A DNA stretch of 64,000 nucleotides, taken from Streptomyces tauricus (lineage in GTDB: Bacteria > Actinomycetota > Actinomycetes > Streptomycetales > Streptomycetaceae). Shown here one piece after another: positions 18,269 through 27,193 of the stretch. Below the pieces are notes generated by a model, which saw only the letters and a program-made list of their open reading frames with translations, did not search any database and was not told where the DNA came from. The stretch is from positions 124,001-188,000 of the forward strand of contig NZ_BMVY01000013.1 of assembly GCF_014650955.1 (NCBI RefSeq), written 5' to 3'. A program made the position numbers and the translations under genes. Each line of letters starts with the position of its first letter. Position 1 is the stretch's first letter.

Positions 18269-18730
18269 CTACGCGGCCGTGCGCGCGGCCTCCAGGGCCG
18301 CCGCCAGACGCTCCGGGTCACGGGTCGACAGATAGACGTACGGAGTCGGGTCGGCCGGGTCGGTGATGTCCACGCGCAGAGCCGTCGGGACGTAGGCCCG
18401 CAACAGCATGTGGGCGCGCGCGTCGGCCTTGAACGACCGCCAGGCGCGGGCCTCTTCGGGGTCGAGGACGTGTGCCTCGCCCAGGGCGGAGACCGGGATC
18501 CTGGCGTCCCCCGCGATCAGCGCGCCGCCCACCACACGGATCCGCGCGGAGCCGTACGAACTGGCCACCACCGCCGACACCGCCGTGCCGCCGACCAGGC
18601 CGCCCAGCAGGGGCAGCGTGCCGAAGGGGAGCAGGATCAGGGCCATCGAGACGCCCACCAGCAGGCAGACGAACCACCAGGATCGGGGCGCGGTCAGACG
18701 TTCTTCGTACGGCGAGGCGGAGGGCTGCAT
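18269..18730 (-). CDS. DUF3093 membrane protein
   Basis: 153 residues. It begins MQPSASPYEERLTAPRSWW and has two adjacent membrane segments (about 18-60) separated by a short turn. A soluble domain follows with DARIPVSALGEAHVL and YVYLSTRDPERLAAAL. This is the DUF3093 layout, widespread in actinobacteria next to dut. The function is unknown; the domain after the membrane segments resembles a PH-like fold. It is divergent from the thioesterase/dut/DUF3710 unit, sharing a 58-bp promoter gap. Confidence 0.8.
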   Translation of the reverse strand: MQPSASPYEERLTAPRSWWFVCLLVGVSMALILLPFGTLPLLGGLVGGTAVSAVVASSYGSARIRVVGGALIAGDARIPVSALGEAHVLDPEEARAWRSFKADARAHMLLRAYVPTALRVDITDPADPTPYVYLSTRDPERLAAALEAARTAA

Positions 18731-18788
18731 ACCGCCAAGCCTGCCACGGTGCGTACGGGCCGCTGACGCGGAGGTAAGGTCTGCGCCT

Positions 18789-19373
18789 GTGAGTGGTACA
18801 TCTTCGGCCCTGCGGCCCCCGGCCGACGCCGTGGCGCCGGTGCGCCATCCCGACGCGCCCGCCCCGGGCGAACTCCTCGGCGCGCACTACGACCGGTGTT
18901 TCGGCTGCGGCGGCGGACAGCCGCACGGACTGCACCTGGAGGCCCGCGCGGGCGACGGCGTGCGGATCACCGCCGAGTTCACCGTGCAGAGCGCGCACCA
19001 GGGCGCTCCCGGACTCGCGCACGGCGGGGTCCTCGCGAGTGCCCTCGACGAGACCCTGGGCTCCCTGAACTGGCTGCTGCGCACCATTGCCGTGACCGGC
19101 CGCCTGGAGACCGACTTCGTACGGCCCGTGCCCGTGGGCACCGTGCTGTACCTGGAGGCCGAGGTCACGGCGGTGGCCGGCCGCAAGATCTACTCGTCCG
19201 CCACGGGACGGATCGGCGGCCCCGAGGGGCCCGTCGCCGTCCGCGCGGACGCTCTCTTCATCGAGGTGAAGGTCGACCACTTCGTCGACAACGGCCGACC
19301 GGAGGAGATCCGGGCGGCCATGGACGACCCCGACCAGGTCCGTCGTGCCCGTGCTTTCGAGGTGAACCCGTGA
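18789..19373 (+). CDS. PaaI-type hotdog thioesterase
   Basis: 194 residues from the GTG at 18789, with GGAGGTAAGG upstream. A hotdog domain holds the HGG motif LAHGGVLASALDETLG and the sequence CFGCGGGQPHGLHL typical of THEM4/PaaI-like acyl-CoA thioesterases. It hydrolyses a cytoplasmic acyl-CoA of unknown chain. Its stop overlaps the dut GTG start (GTGA), so both are translated from one transcript. Confidence 0.82.
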   Translation: MSGTSSALRPPADAVAPVRHPDAPAPGELLGAHYDRCFGCGGGQPHGLHLEARAGDGVRITAEFTVQSAHQGAPGLAHGGVLASALDETLGSLNWLLRTIAVTGRLETDFVRPVPVGTVLYLEAEVTAVAGRKIYSSATGRIGGPEGPVAVRADALFIEVKVDHFVDNGRPEEIRAAMDDPDQVRRARAFEVNP

Positions 19374-19891
19374 CCCCCGCCCAGGCCCCGGTGGACGTGC
19401 TGATCAAGCGCGTCGACCCGGACGTACCGCTCCCGCACTACGCGCATCCCGGCGACGCCGGCGCGGATCTGCGGACCACGCGGAGTCACGTGCTGGAGCC
19501 AGGCGAACGCGCCGTGCTCCCCACCGGAGTGTGCATCGCGCTCCCCGAGGGGTACGCGGCCTTCGTGCACCCGCGTTCGGGGCTGGCCGCCCGCTGCGGT
19601 GTCGCTCTCGTGAATGCCCCGGGGACGGTTGATGCCGGGTACCGTGGGGAGATCAAGGTGATCGTGGTGAATCTCGACCCGCGCGAGTCCGTGCGGTTCG
19701 AGCGCTTCGACCGGATTGCCCAACTGGTCGTCCAGCAGGTCGAGAAGGTGAGCTTCCAGGAAGTCGCGGAGCTTCCCGACTCGGCGCGGGCCGCAGGGGG
19801 CTTCGGGTCCACCGGCGGGCATTCCGCGGTGGGCGGCACAACGGGTGGGAATCGATACGCTTCGGTCGTATCCGACCGGGAAGGACAGTGA
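19370..19891 (+). CDS. dut: dUTP diphosphatase
   Basis: 173 residues from the GTG at 19370 that overlaps the thioesterase stop. All five trimeric dUTPase motifs are present in order: HPGDAGADL, PRSGLA, GTVDAGYRGEI, RIAQLV and GGFGSTGGH. It hydrolyses dUTP to dUMP, keeping uracil out of DNA and feeding thymidylate synthesis. One base separates its stop from the DUF3710 start. Confidence 0.95.
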   Translation: MTPAQAPVDVLIKRVDPDVPLPHYAHPGDAGADLRTTRSHVLEPGERAVLPTGVCIALPEGYAAFVHPRSGLAARCGVALVNAPGTVDAGYRGEIKVIVVNLDPRESVRFERFDRIAQLVVQQVEKVSFQEVAELPDSARAAGGFGSTGGHSAVGGTTGGNRYASVVSDREGQ

Positions 19892-19892
19892 C

Positions 19893-20654
19893 GTGTTCGG
19901 ACGTCGCAAGAAGGGCAGTGCCGCCGAGGACGCGGCGGGCGAGGCCGAGCAGGTCGTCGACGGCGTCGACACTGAGGCGGACGGGGCGGAGCGCGAGCGC
20001 GTGAGGCTCGAACCGGAGCCGCGCCCCGACGGTCCCTGGGACAGCACCGAGGTGCGCGACCCGGCCGACGGCCGGGTCGACCTGGGCGGACTTTTCGTGC
20101 CCGGGGTCGACGGCATGGAGCTCCGGGTGGAGGTCGCGGGCGACGCGATCGTCGCGGCCACCGTGGTGCTCAAGGACAGCGCCGTCCAGCTGCAGGCCTT
20201 CGCCGCTCCCAAGCGCGAGGGCATCTGGGGCGAGGTGCGCGAGGAGATCGCCACCGGCATCACCCAGCAGGGCGGTGTCATCGACGAGGTCGAGGGGCCG
20301 CTGGGCTGGGAGCTGCGCGCCCAGGTACCGGTGCAGCTGCCGGACGGCACGGGCGGCTTCCAGGTCGTCCGGTTCATCGGTGTGGACGGTCCCCGCTGGT
20401 TCCTGCGCGGAGTGATCTCCGGGCAGGGCGCGGTGCAGCCGCAGGCCGCCGGTCTGCTGGAGCAGATCTTCCGGGACACCGTGGTGGTCCGTGGTGAGGG
20501 CCCGATGGCCCCGCGCGACCCGATCGTGCTGAAGCTGCCGGACGACGCGCAGATGGTCGCTGAGGGTGTGCAGCAGGAGGAGCAGGCCGGGTCCCGCTTC
20601 TCCGGCGGCATGGGGCAGTTGCAGCGCGGACCGGAGATCACCGAGGTTCGCTAG
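19893..20654 (+). CDS. DUF3710 protein
   Basis: 253 residues from the GTG at 19893; the frame is open upstream but this start directly follows the dut stop with GAAGGA before it. A basic FGRRKKG start and an acidic linker lead to a beta-rich domain (LQAFAAPKREGIWGEVREEI, then DGPRWFLRGVISGQGA). This is DUF3710, of unknown function and regularly found after dut in actinobacteria. A strong hairpin ends the unit 31 bp downstream. Confidence 0.82.
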   Translation: MFGRRKKGSAAEDAAGEAEQVVDGVDTEADGAERERVRLEPEPRPDGPWDSTEVRDPADGRVDLGGLFVPGVDGMELRVEVAGDAIVAATVVLKDSAVQLQAFAAPKREGIWGEVREEIATGITQQGGVIDEVEGPLGWELRAQVPVQLPDGTGGFQVVRFIGVDGPRWFLRGVISGQGAVQPQAAGLLEQIFRDTVVVRGEGPMAPRDPIVLKLPDDAQMVAEGVQQEEQAGSRFSGGMGQLQRGPEITEVR

Positions 20655-20685
20655 GCGTCTCGACGGCCGCGTACTCGTACGTGTG

Positions 20686-20723
20686 CGACGGGCCGCATTC
20701 CCTTCGGGGGGTGCGGCCCGTCG
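20686..20723 (+). terminator. Terminator of the thioesterase-dut-DUF3710 unit
   Basis: Perfect 12-bp stem CGACGGGCCGCA (20686-20697) with the complementary arm at 20712-20723 and a 14-nt loop, 31 bp after the DUF3710 stop. Confidence 0.75.
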
Positions 20724-21130
20724 TCGTGTGCGGCCGGTGCGGCGGGTGCGGCCACCGCGCGATTCGGAGGGTGTCCTCGGGGCCGTGAAAGCGCAGGTCA
20801 TGGCAGGTGTGCGGGGTGGTGGGCGGGTCATCGAGTGTCGGCGGGCGTAGCCGGTGGGAGCGAGGGGCGTGGTCGCGACGGGGTGGTGGTCGCGGCTGCT
20901 CCTCCTCCCTGGGGCCGCCTCGCTCCTCCCTCATTCCTCCCTCGCTCATGTCTGGACATTCATTTCTTTCGAGGGCCCGCGTGTGAGCCGAATGAGTGAA
21001 GAAAGCCCCGAGTCGCTCCTCGGATGTGGCTACGCTGCGTCACCCTGGGCATGACGAAGGAGGGTGGGGCTCTCAAGTCCCTTGACCCGCACCCGACTTG
21101 CCGATCATGCGAATCCATGGGGGATGCGAA
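20724..21130. other. Intergenic region
   Basis: About 400 bases with no supported gene. GGGGGA at 21118-21123 is the likely ribosome site of the amidase-like gene; nothing else stands out. Confidence 0.4.
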
Positions 21131-22021
21131 GTGGGTACCAACTGGATCGAGAACGCGGAGCGCCTGGGCGACGGGAGCATCGGAGGGGCGATGGATCTTC
21201 CATCGGTTCCGGGCCGTGTCGTCTGGCACACCACGGAGAGCGGCGCGGGCGACGACGCCTTCGAGGCCGTCACGGCGCTTCTGATCCGTAAGAACGCCGA
21301 GCCGCACCTGCTCTACGACCCGACGACCGACCGTCTCGGCCAGTTCGGCCCGCTGAACCACAGCGCCCGCGCCCTGCTCAACGACGGATCGACGAGGACC
21401 AACCGCGTCGGCAAGGTCTGCATCCAGATCGAGGTGCTGGGACGAGCCGGCAAGCCGTTCACCAAGACCTGGGAGCCGGGCCCGAACTACAAGGCCATGA
21501 TGGCCGCGATCCGTTCCTGGAAGATCCCGGACACCTTCCCGGCCGGGCGCCTCGCGACCTCGGCAGCCGACGCCACCAACCGCCCCCGCTCGGTCTGGAT
21601 GAGCAAGGGCGGCCACTACGGCCATGCGAACATCCCGGGCAACGACCACTGGGACCCGGGCGACATCGACAGGTCCGCCCTCTTCGAAGCGGCCCCGGCC
21701 GAGAAGCCGGGGAACGGCAGCGCGCCCGACAAGCCGGTCGTCGACCTCAGCAAGCTGATCGCCGCCGCGCGCCGTGACCCGGGGCTGCCGCAGGGCGGCA
21801 AGACGCACCGGCCGGACGTCCTGGTCGTCGAGAAGGCCCTGGTGGCCGAGGGCTTGCTGCCCGCTCAGTGGGCCGACGGATCGTTCGGCAGCAGGACCGT
21901 CGAGGCGTACGCCGCCCTGCAGCGCCGCTACGGCTTCAGCGGCGCGGCGGCGAACGGCATCCCGGGGCAGACCACGCTCAAGAAGCTCGGCCGGCAGCAC
22001 GGGTTCACGGTCAAGAGCTGA
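21131..22021 (+). CDS. N-acetylmuramoyl-L-alanine amidase-like protein with peptidoglycan-binding domain
   Basis: About 296 residues from the GTG at 21131, chosen for its GGGGGA ribosome site; ATG 21107 and TTG 21098 are alternatives. The N-terminal ~180 residues look like an amidase_2 fold: VVWHTTES supplies the first metal His, HLLYDPTTDRLGQFGPL the core, and HANIPGNDHWDPGDID the C-terminal metal/catalytic region. The last ~75 residues form a PG_binding_1 domain (VVEKALVAEGLL, ADGSFGSRTVEAYAALQRRY). No signal peptide is seen, which is odd for a wall hydrolase. It may act during lysis or be exported by another route. Confidence 0.7.
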   Translation: MGTNWIENAERLGDGSIGGAMDLPSVPGRVVWHTTESGAGDDAFEAVTALLIRKNAEPHLLYDPTTDRLGQFGPLNHSARALLNDGSTRTNRVGKVCIQIEVLGRAGKPFTKTWEPGPNYKAMMAAIRSWKIPDTFPAGRLATSAADATNRPRSVWMSKGGHYGHANIPGNDHWDPGDIDRSALFEAAPAEKPGNGSAPDKPVVDLSKLIAAARRDPGLPQGGKTHRPDVLVVEKALVAEGLLPAQWADGSFGSRTVEAYAALQRRYGFSGAAANGIPGQTTLKKLGRQHGFTVKS

Positions 22022-22297
22022 GGGGTTCGCGGGCCGCGGGCGGCTCAGGCCAGCGAGCGGCGAGCGGTGGGCGGCGGGTGGCGGGTGGCGGTCCGCGCTA
22101 CGCGGTCAGCGGCCCGCGGCTTCCGGTCGGCTTTCGGCCGGCCCGCAGGTCGTGTCCGGCTGGGTGCCGGACGTTCCTCGTCACCCTTCTCGTGACTGGT
22201 CTCTTGACGCGGACATGGTCTGTACCTATGGTCACCGGCCAAACGCCTGTGTTCATAAAGGCATTCCGTGTTCACATACGAGAACGGATGGCCCCCC

Positions 22298-23533
22298 ATG
22301 AAGCCGACCGCTCCGGTCCCCCCACGTCCCTCACGCCCCGCACGCCGCCGCGGGGCCTCCCGCTTCGCGCTGCTCGCCACCGTCACCGCCCTGCTGGCCG
22401 GCGCCCTCGCCTGGCCCGCCGCCGAGCGCGCCGAGGCGGCCCCCGCGACCTTCGCGCACCCCGGAGTCACCGTCTCCCGCGGCCAGTTGGACTTCGCCCG
22501 ACAGCAGGTCAACGCGGGTGCGCAGCCCTGGAAGGGCGCGTACGACCAGATGATGTCGAGCAAGTACGGCTCGCTCACGCGGGTCGCCAAGCCTCGCGCC
22601 GTCGTGGAGTGCGGCTCGTACTCGAACCCCAACTACGGCTGCACCGACGAGCGCGAGGACGCGATTGCCGCATACACCCAGGCGCTGGCCTGGTACATCA
22701 CGCGCGACGCCCGGTACGCGAAGAAGGCGATCGAGCTGATGGACGCCTGGTCCGCGACCATCAGGGACCACACCAACAGCAACGCACCGCTGCAGACCGG
22801 CTGGGCGGGCTCGTCCTGGCCGAAGGCCGCCGAGATCATCAAGTACACGTACGACGGCGGCTGGGCGAACTCCGGGCGCTTCTCGACGATGCTGCGTGAC
22901 GTGTATCTGCCCAAGGTCATCAACGGCTCGAACTCCAACGGCAACTGGGAGCTGTCGATGATGGAGGCCGCCGTCGGCATCTCCGTCTTCCTGGAGGACA
23001 AGGCCTCGTACGACAAGGCCATGGCCAAGTTCCGCACCCGTACGGCCGCCTATGTCTACATAGCCTCCGACGGCGCCCTGCCGAAGACCGTGCCGAGCCA
23101 GAACCTCGACACCACCCAGAAGATCGTCAACTACTGGCAGGGCCAGTCCACCTTCGTCAACGGGGTCACCCAGGAGACCTGCCGCGACTTCACCCACACC
23201 GGATACGGCATCTCCGCGATCGCGCACATCGCCGAGACCAGCCGCATCCAGGGCCAGGACCTTTACGGCACCGATGTCGGCGAGCGGCTGCGGCACGCGC
23301 TCGGCTTCCAGGCCAAGTACGAACTGGGCGAGGCGGCCCCGAGCTGGCTGTGCGGCGGATCGCTGCACCTCGGACTCGGACCGGTCACCGAGGTCGGCTA
23401 CAACGCCCTGCACAACCGCCTCGGCATCGCCATGACCAACACCGAGCGGCTGACGGCGCAGAACCGTCCGGCGGGCAGCAACAACCTGTTCGTCGCCTGG
23501 GAAACGCTCACACACGGCGACAACCGGAGCTGA
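22298..23533 (+). CDS. Secreted alginate lyase-like polysaccharide lyase (PL5-type fold)
   Basis: 411 residues from the ATG at 22298. An in-frame GTG at 22268 with AAAGG upstream could add ten residues. A signal peptide is clear: RPARRRGASRF, a hydrophobic stretch, then cleavage near ERAEAAPA; the Arg run hints at Tat export. The mature part has the alginate-lyase (alpha/alpha)6 layout with NSNAPLQTGWAGSSWPKAAE and NGNWELSMMEAAVGISVFLE. It probably cleaves a uronate polysaccharide outside the cell. No sugar importer lies nearby. Confidence 0.75.
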   Translation: MKPTAPVPPRPSRPARRRGASRFALLATVTALLAGALAWPAAERAEAAPATFAHPGVTVSRGQLDFARQQVNAGAQPWKGAYDQMMSSKYGSLTRVAKPRAVVECGSYSNPNYGCTDEREDAIAAYTQALAWYITRDARYAKKAIELMDAWSATIRDHTNSNAPLQTGWAGSSWPKAAEIIKYTYDGGWANSGRFSTMLRDVYLPKVINGSNSNGNWELSMMEAAVGISVFLEDKASYDKAMAKFRTRTAAYVYIASDGALPKTVPSQNLDTTQKIVNYWQGQSTFVNGVTQETCRDFTHTGYGISAIAHIAETSRIQGQDLYGTDVGERLRHALGFQAKYELGEAAPSWLCGGSLHLGLGPVTEVGYNALHNRLGIAMTNTERLTAQNRPAGSNNLFVAWETLTHGDNRS

Positions 23534-23545
23534 ACCGTTGCAGGT

Positions 23546-23576
23546 CCGGGCGCCGGACGGTGATACTGGCGCCCGG
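23546..23576 (+). terminator. Terminator-like hairpin before the ABC ATPase gene
   Basis: A 9-bp stem CCGGGCGCC/GGCGCCCGG with a 13-nt loop lies 12 bp after the lyase stop and 17 bp before the ABC ATPase start. Confidence 0.5.
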
Positions 23577-23592
23577 TCCACGGGGGAGAGGC

Positions 23593-24303
23593 ATGAGCAC
23601 TGAGGTCGTCACGGACACGGTCGCCACGGACACGATGGTCCGGGTGGAGAACGTCCACCGCTCGTACGGCAGCGGAACCACCGCCGTGCACGCCCTGCGC
23701 GGGGTGTCGTTCGACATACCGCGCGGTGAACTCGTCGCCCTCAAGGGGCGTTCGGGGTCGGGCAAGACGACCCTGCTGAACCTCGTCGGCGGGCTCGACG
23801 AGCCGGACGGGGGGCGGATCACCGTCGACGGGCTCGACCTCTCCGGGCTCGGCGAGAACGGGCTGCTCGAGCTGCGCCGGGACCGTATCGGCTTCGTCTT
23901 CCAGTCCTTCGGGCTCATCCCGATCCTGACGGCCGCGGAGAACGTGGGCGTGCCCATGCGGCTGCGCCGGGCCGACCCGCGTGAGCGTGAGGAACGCGTC
24001 GAGCTGCTGCTGTCGCTGGTCGGGCTCGCCGACCACGCGGCGCAGCGGCCCGGTGAGCTGTCCGGCGGGCAGCAGCAGCGGGTTGCCATCGCTCGCGCCC
24101 TCGCGAACAATCCGGCGCTTCTCATTGCCGACGAGCCCACCGGGCAGCTTGATGCCGAGACCGGTATCGGGGTGATGGAGTTGCTGCGGGCGGTTGTCCG
24201 TAGTGAGCGGGTTACCGCGCTCGTGGCCACGCATGATGCCGCGCTCTTGGATCTGGCCGACCGGGTTCTTGAGCTGAGTGACGGCGAGATTCTGGAGGGG
24301 TGA
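23593..24303 (+). CDS. ABC transporter ATP-binding protein (MacB/LolD type), orphan
   Basis: 236 residues from the ATG at 23593 with GGGGGAGAGG upstream. Walker A is GRSGSGKTT, the Q-loop lies in FVFQSFGLIPILTAAENV, the signature is LSGGQQQR and Walker B is LLIADEPTG with an H-loop in VATHDAAL. FQSFxLIP is typical of MacB/LolD/FtsE-like ATPases that work with FtsX-type permeases. No permease is adjacent on either side, so its partner is encoded elsewhere or was lost. A tandem-repeat region follows. Confidence 0.88.
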   Translation: MSTEVVTDTVATDTMVRVENVHRSYGSGTTAVHALRGVSFDIPRGELVALKGRSGSGKTTLLNLVGGLDEPDGGRITVDGLDLSGLGENGLLELRRDRIGFVFQSFGLIPILTAAENVGVPMRLRRADPREREERVELLLSLVGLADHAAQRPGELSGGQQQRVAIARALANNPALLIADEPTGQLDAETGIGVMELLRAVVRSERVTALVATHDAALLDLADRVLELSDGEILEG

Positions 24304-24329
24304 CGTGGGGGCCGTGCCGGGGGCTGGTT

Positions 24330-24419
24330 GCGCCGTTCCCCGCGCCCCTAGAGACCAAAAGACTGCGCCGTTCCCCGCGCCCCTGAAAGACAGACGACTG
24401 CGGCGTTCCCCGCGCCCCT
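24330..24419. repeat. Three 20-bp direct repeats at exact 35-bp spacing
   Basis: GCGCCGTTCCCCGCGCCCCT occurs at 24330 and 24365, with a one-base variant at 24400. The 15-nt gaps are themselves similar (both contain AGA and end GACT). The core is a motif I remember as common between genes in Streptomyces. It lies between the ABC ATPase and kdpD. Confidence 0.8.
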
Positions 24420-24544
24420 CGCTGACTGGGGGCGTCAGGGTTGTGTCAAAGACGGGGGTTGCCGGGGCTCGTGTCCTGTTCGGGGGGATCGGCGGTCGTA
24501 TGGTCTAACCAGCTACGCAGTGCGTTTGGGAAGACAATGAGGCC

Positions 24545-27193
24545 ATGGGACGCGGGAAGCTTCGGATCTACCTCGGTGCGGCACCCGGCGTCGGCAAGAC
24601 GTACGCGATGCTGTCCGAGGCGCACCGCCGGGTCGAGCGGGGCGCGGACTGCGTGGTGGCCTTCGTGGAGCACCACGACCGGCCGCGCACTGAGGTGATG
24701 CTGCACGGACTGGAGCAGATCCCCCGCAGGGAGCTCGCCCACCGCGACGCCGCCTTCACCGAGATGGACGTCGACGCGGTCCTGGAGCGCGCCCCCGCCG
24801 TCGCCCTGGTGGACGAACTGGCGCACACCAATGTGCCCGGCTCCCGCAATGCCAAGCGCTGGCAGGACGTCGAGGAACTGCTCGCCGCCGGCATTGACGT
24901 CGTCTCGACGGTCAACATCCAGCATCTTGAGTCGCTCGGTGACGTCGTGGAGTCCATAACGGGGGTGCGTCAGCGCGAGACCCTGCCGGACGAGGTGGTG
25001 CGGCGGGCCGACCAGATCGAGCTGGTCGACATGTCGCCCCAGGCGCTCCGCCGCCGGATGGCGCACGGCAACATCTACAAGCCCGACAAGGTCGACGCGG
25101 CCCTGTCCAACTACTTCCGCCCCGGCAACCTCACCGCGCTGCGCGAGCTGGCCCTCCTCTGGGTCGCCGACCGCGTCGACGAGTACCTCCAGCAGTACCG
25201 GGGCGAGCACGGCATCCGCTCCACCTGGCAGGCCCGCGAACGCATCGTCGTCGGCCTCACCGGCGGCCCCGAGGGCCGTACGCTGATCCGCCGGGCAGCC
25301 AGGCTGGCCGAGAAGGGCGCCGGCGGCGAGGTGCTGGCCGTCTACATCGCCCGCAGTGACGGCCTCACCTCCGCCTCGCCCAAGGAACTGGCCGTCCAGC
25401 GGACCCTCGCCGAGGACCTCGGCGGCACCTTCCACCACGTCGTGGGCGACGACATCCCGTCCGCGCTGCTGGAGTTCGCCCGCGGCGTCAACGCCAGCCA
25501 GATCGTGCTGGGCTCGTCACGGCGCAAGGCCTGGCAGTACGTGTTCGGGCCCGGCGTCGGCGCCACGGTCGCCCGCGAGTCGGGGCCCGACCTGGACGTG
25601 CACATCGTCACGCACGACGAGGCGGGCAAGGGGCGCGGTCTGCCGGTCGCCCGGGGCGCACGCCTGGGCCGGTCCCGGATCATCACGGGCTGGCTGACCG
25701 GGATCGCCGGCCCGGCCCTCCTCGCGCTGCTGTTGATCAACGCGGACGCGGACCTCGGGCTCGCCAACGACATGCTGCTGTTCCTGACGCTGACCGTGGC
25801 GGCCGCCCTGCTCGGCGGACTGCTCCCGGCGCTCGCCTCGGCGGCCTTCGGCTCCTTCCTGCTGAACTACTTCTTCACCCCGCCGCTGCACCGGCTGACC
25901 GTCTCGGACCCCAAGAACATCGTCGCCATCGTCATCTTCGTGGGGGTGGCGATCTCGGTGGCGTCGGTGGTGGACCTGGCGGCCCGCCGCACCCACCAGG
26001 CGGCCCGGCTGCGCGCCGAGTCCGAGATCCTCTCCTTCCTCGCGGGCAGTGTCCTGCGCGGTGAGACCAGCCTCGACGCCCTGCTGGAACGGGTCCGCGA
26101 GACCTTCGGCATGGAGTCGGTCGCCCTCCTTGAGCGCACGAGCGACGTCGAGCCGTGGACCTGCGCGGGCAGCGTGGGCCCGCGCCCGCCGACGCTCCCC
26201 GAGGCCGCCGACGTCGACATGCCGGTGGGTGACCACACCGCGCTCGCCCTCTCCGGCCGGGTGCTCCCCGCCGAGGACCGCCGGGTCCTCGCCGCCTTCG
26301 CCGCCCAGGCCGTGGTCGTCCTCGACCGCAAGCGCCTCCAGCAGGAGGCCGAGCAGGCCCGTACGCTCGCCGAGGGCAACCGCATCCGCACGGCGCTGCT
26401 GGCCGCCGTCAGCCACGACCTGCGGACGCCGCTGGCCGCGATCAAGGCCGCCGTGTCGTCCCTCAGGTCGGACGACGTGGCCTGGTCCGAGGAGGACGAG
26501 GCGGAACTCCTGGAGGGGATCGAGGCGGGCGCCGACCGGCTCGACCACCTGGTGGGCAACCTGCTCGACATGTCCCGCCTGCAGACCGGCACCGTCACTC
26601 CGCTGATCCGCGAGATCGACCTCGACGAGGTCGTCCCCATGGCGCTGGGCGGCGTACCGGAACACAGCGTCGAGCTGGAGATCCCCGAGACGCTGCCCAT
26701 GGTCGCCGTCGACCCCGGCCTGCTGGAGCGCTCGGTCGCCAACCTTGTCGAGAACGCCGTCAAGTACAGCCCCGAGGACGAGCGCGTCCTCGTCGCCGCC
26801 AGTACGCTCGGCGACCGGGTGGAGGTGCGGGTCGTGGACCGGGGCCGGGGCGTCCCGGACGAGGCGAAGGACCGTATATTCGCTCCCTTCCAGCGGTACG
26901 GCGACGCGCCGCGCGGCGCCGGGGTCGGCCTCGGCCTCGCGGTCGCCCGCGGTTTCGCCGAGGCCATGGGCGGCACGCTCAACGCCGAGGACACCCCTGG
27001 CGGGGGCCTCACCATGGTGCTCACGCTCAGGGTGGGCTCCTCCCGCCCGCAAGGACCCGCGGAACACGTACAAGAACACGTACAAGAACACGTACAAGAA
27101 GAGGTCATGCGGTCAGGACGCGTACAAGAAGAGGCCGTGCCGGCAGAACGTGTACAAGAAGAACCCGTACAACCGGAAAGGCAGGCTTCATGA
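24545..27193 (+). CDS. kdpD: KdpD, potassium/turgor sensor histidine kinase
   Basis: 882 residues. The N-terminal KdpD domain has the P-loop GAAPGVGKT (11-19), followed by a universal-stress-protein-like domain, four membrane segments (about 380-480), a GAF-like region, HisKA with His624 in AVSHDLRTPLAA, and an ATPase domain (NLVENAVKYS, GVGLGLAVARG). It controls KdpE, whose ATG overlaps its stop. The tail after the ATPase domain is unusual: about 40 residues of HVQE/RVQEE repeats encoded by a repeated GTACAAGAA DNA motif. kdpABC is not in the window. Confidence 0.93.
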   Translation: MGRGKLRIYLGAAPGVGKTYAMLSEAHRRVERGADCVVAFVEHHDRPRTEVMLHGLEQIPRRELAHRDAAFTEMDVDAVLERAPAVALVDELAHTNVPGSRNAKRWQDVEELLAAGIDVVSTVNIQHLESLGDVVESITGVRQRETLPDEVVRRADQIELVDMSPQALRRRMAHGNIYKPDKVDAALSNYFRPGNLTALRELALLWVADRVDEYLQQYRGEHGIRSTWQARERIVVGLTGGPEGRTLIRRAARLAEKGAGGEVLAVYIARSDGLTSASPKELAVQRTLAEDLGGTFHHVVGDDIPSALLEFARGVNASQIVLGSSRRKAWQYVFGPGVGATVARESGPDLDVHIVTHDEAGKGRGLPVARGARLGRSRIITGWLTGIAGPALLALLLINADADLGLANDMLLFLTLTVAAALLGGLLPALASAAFGSFLLNYFFTPPLHRLTVSDPKNIVAIVIFVGVAISVASVVDLAARRTHQAARLRAESEILSFLAGSVLRGETSLDALLERVRETFGMESVALLERTSDVEPWTCAGSVGPRPPTLPEAADVDMPVGDHTALALSGRVLPAEDRRVLAAFAAQAVVVLDRKRLQQEAEQARTLAEGNRIRTALLAAVSHDLRTPLAAIKAAVSSLRSDDVAWSEEDEAELLEGIEAGADRLDHLVGNLLDMSRLQTGTVTPLIREIDLDEVVPMALGGVPEHSVELEIPETLPMVAVDPGLLERSVANLVENAVKYSPEDERVLVAASTLGDRVEVRVVDRGRGVPDEAKDRIFAPFQRYGDAPRGAGVGLGLAVARGFAEAMGGTLNAEDTPGGGLTMVLTLRVGSSRPQGPAEHVQEHVQEHVQEEVMRSGRVQEEAVPAERVQEEPVQPERQAS

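Noticed and set aside
22030..22100. GGCGGGTGGCGGGT-type runs before the lyase gene
   Set aside because: Simple G-rich low complexity; no repeat unit or dyad distinct enough to call a regulatory site.
24330..24419. Regularly spaced repeats that look like a mini CRISPR array
   Set aside because: The repeats are 20 bp and the gaps 15 bp and similar to each other; there are no cas genes. It is a tandem repeat built on a common Streptomyces intergenic motif.
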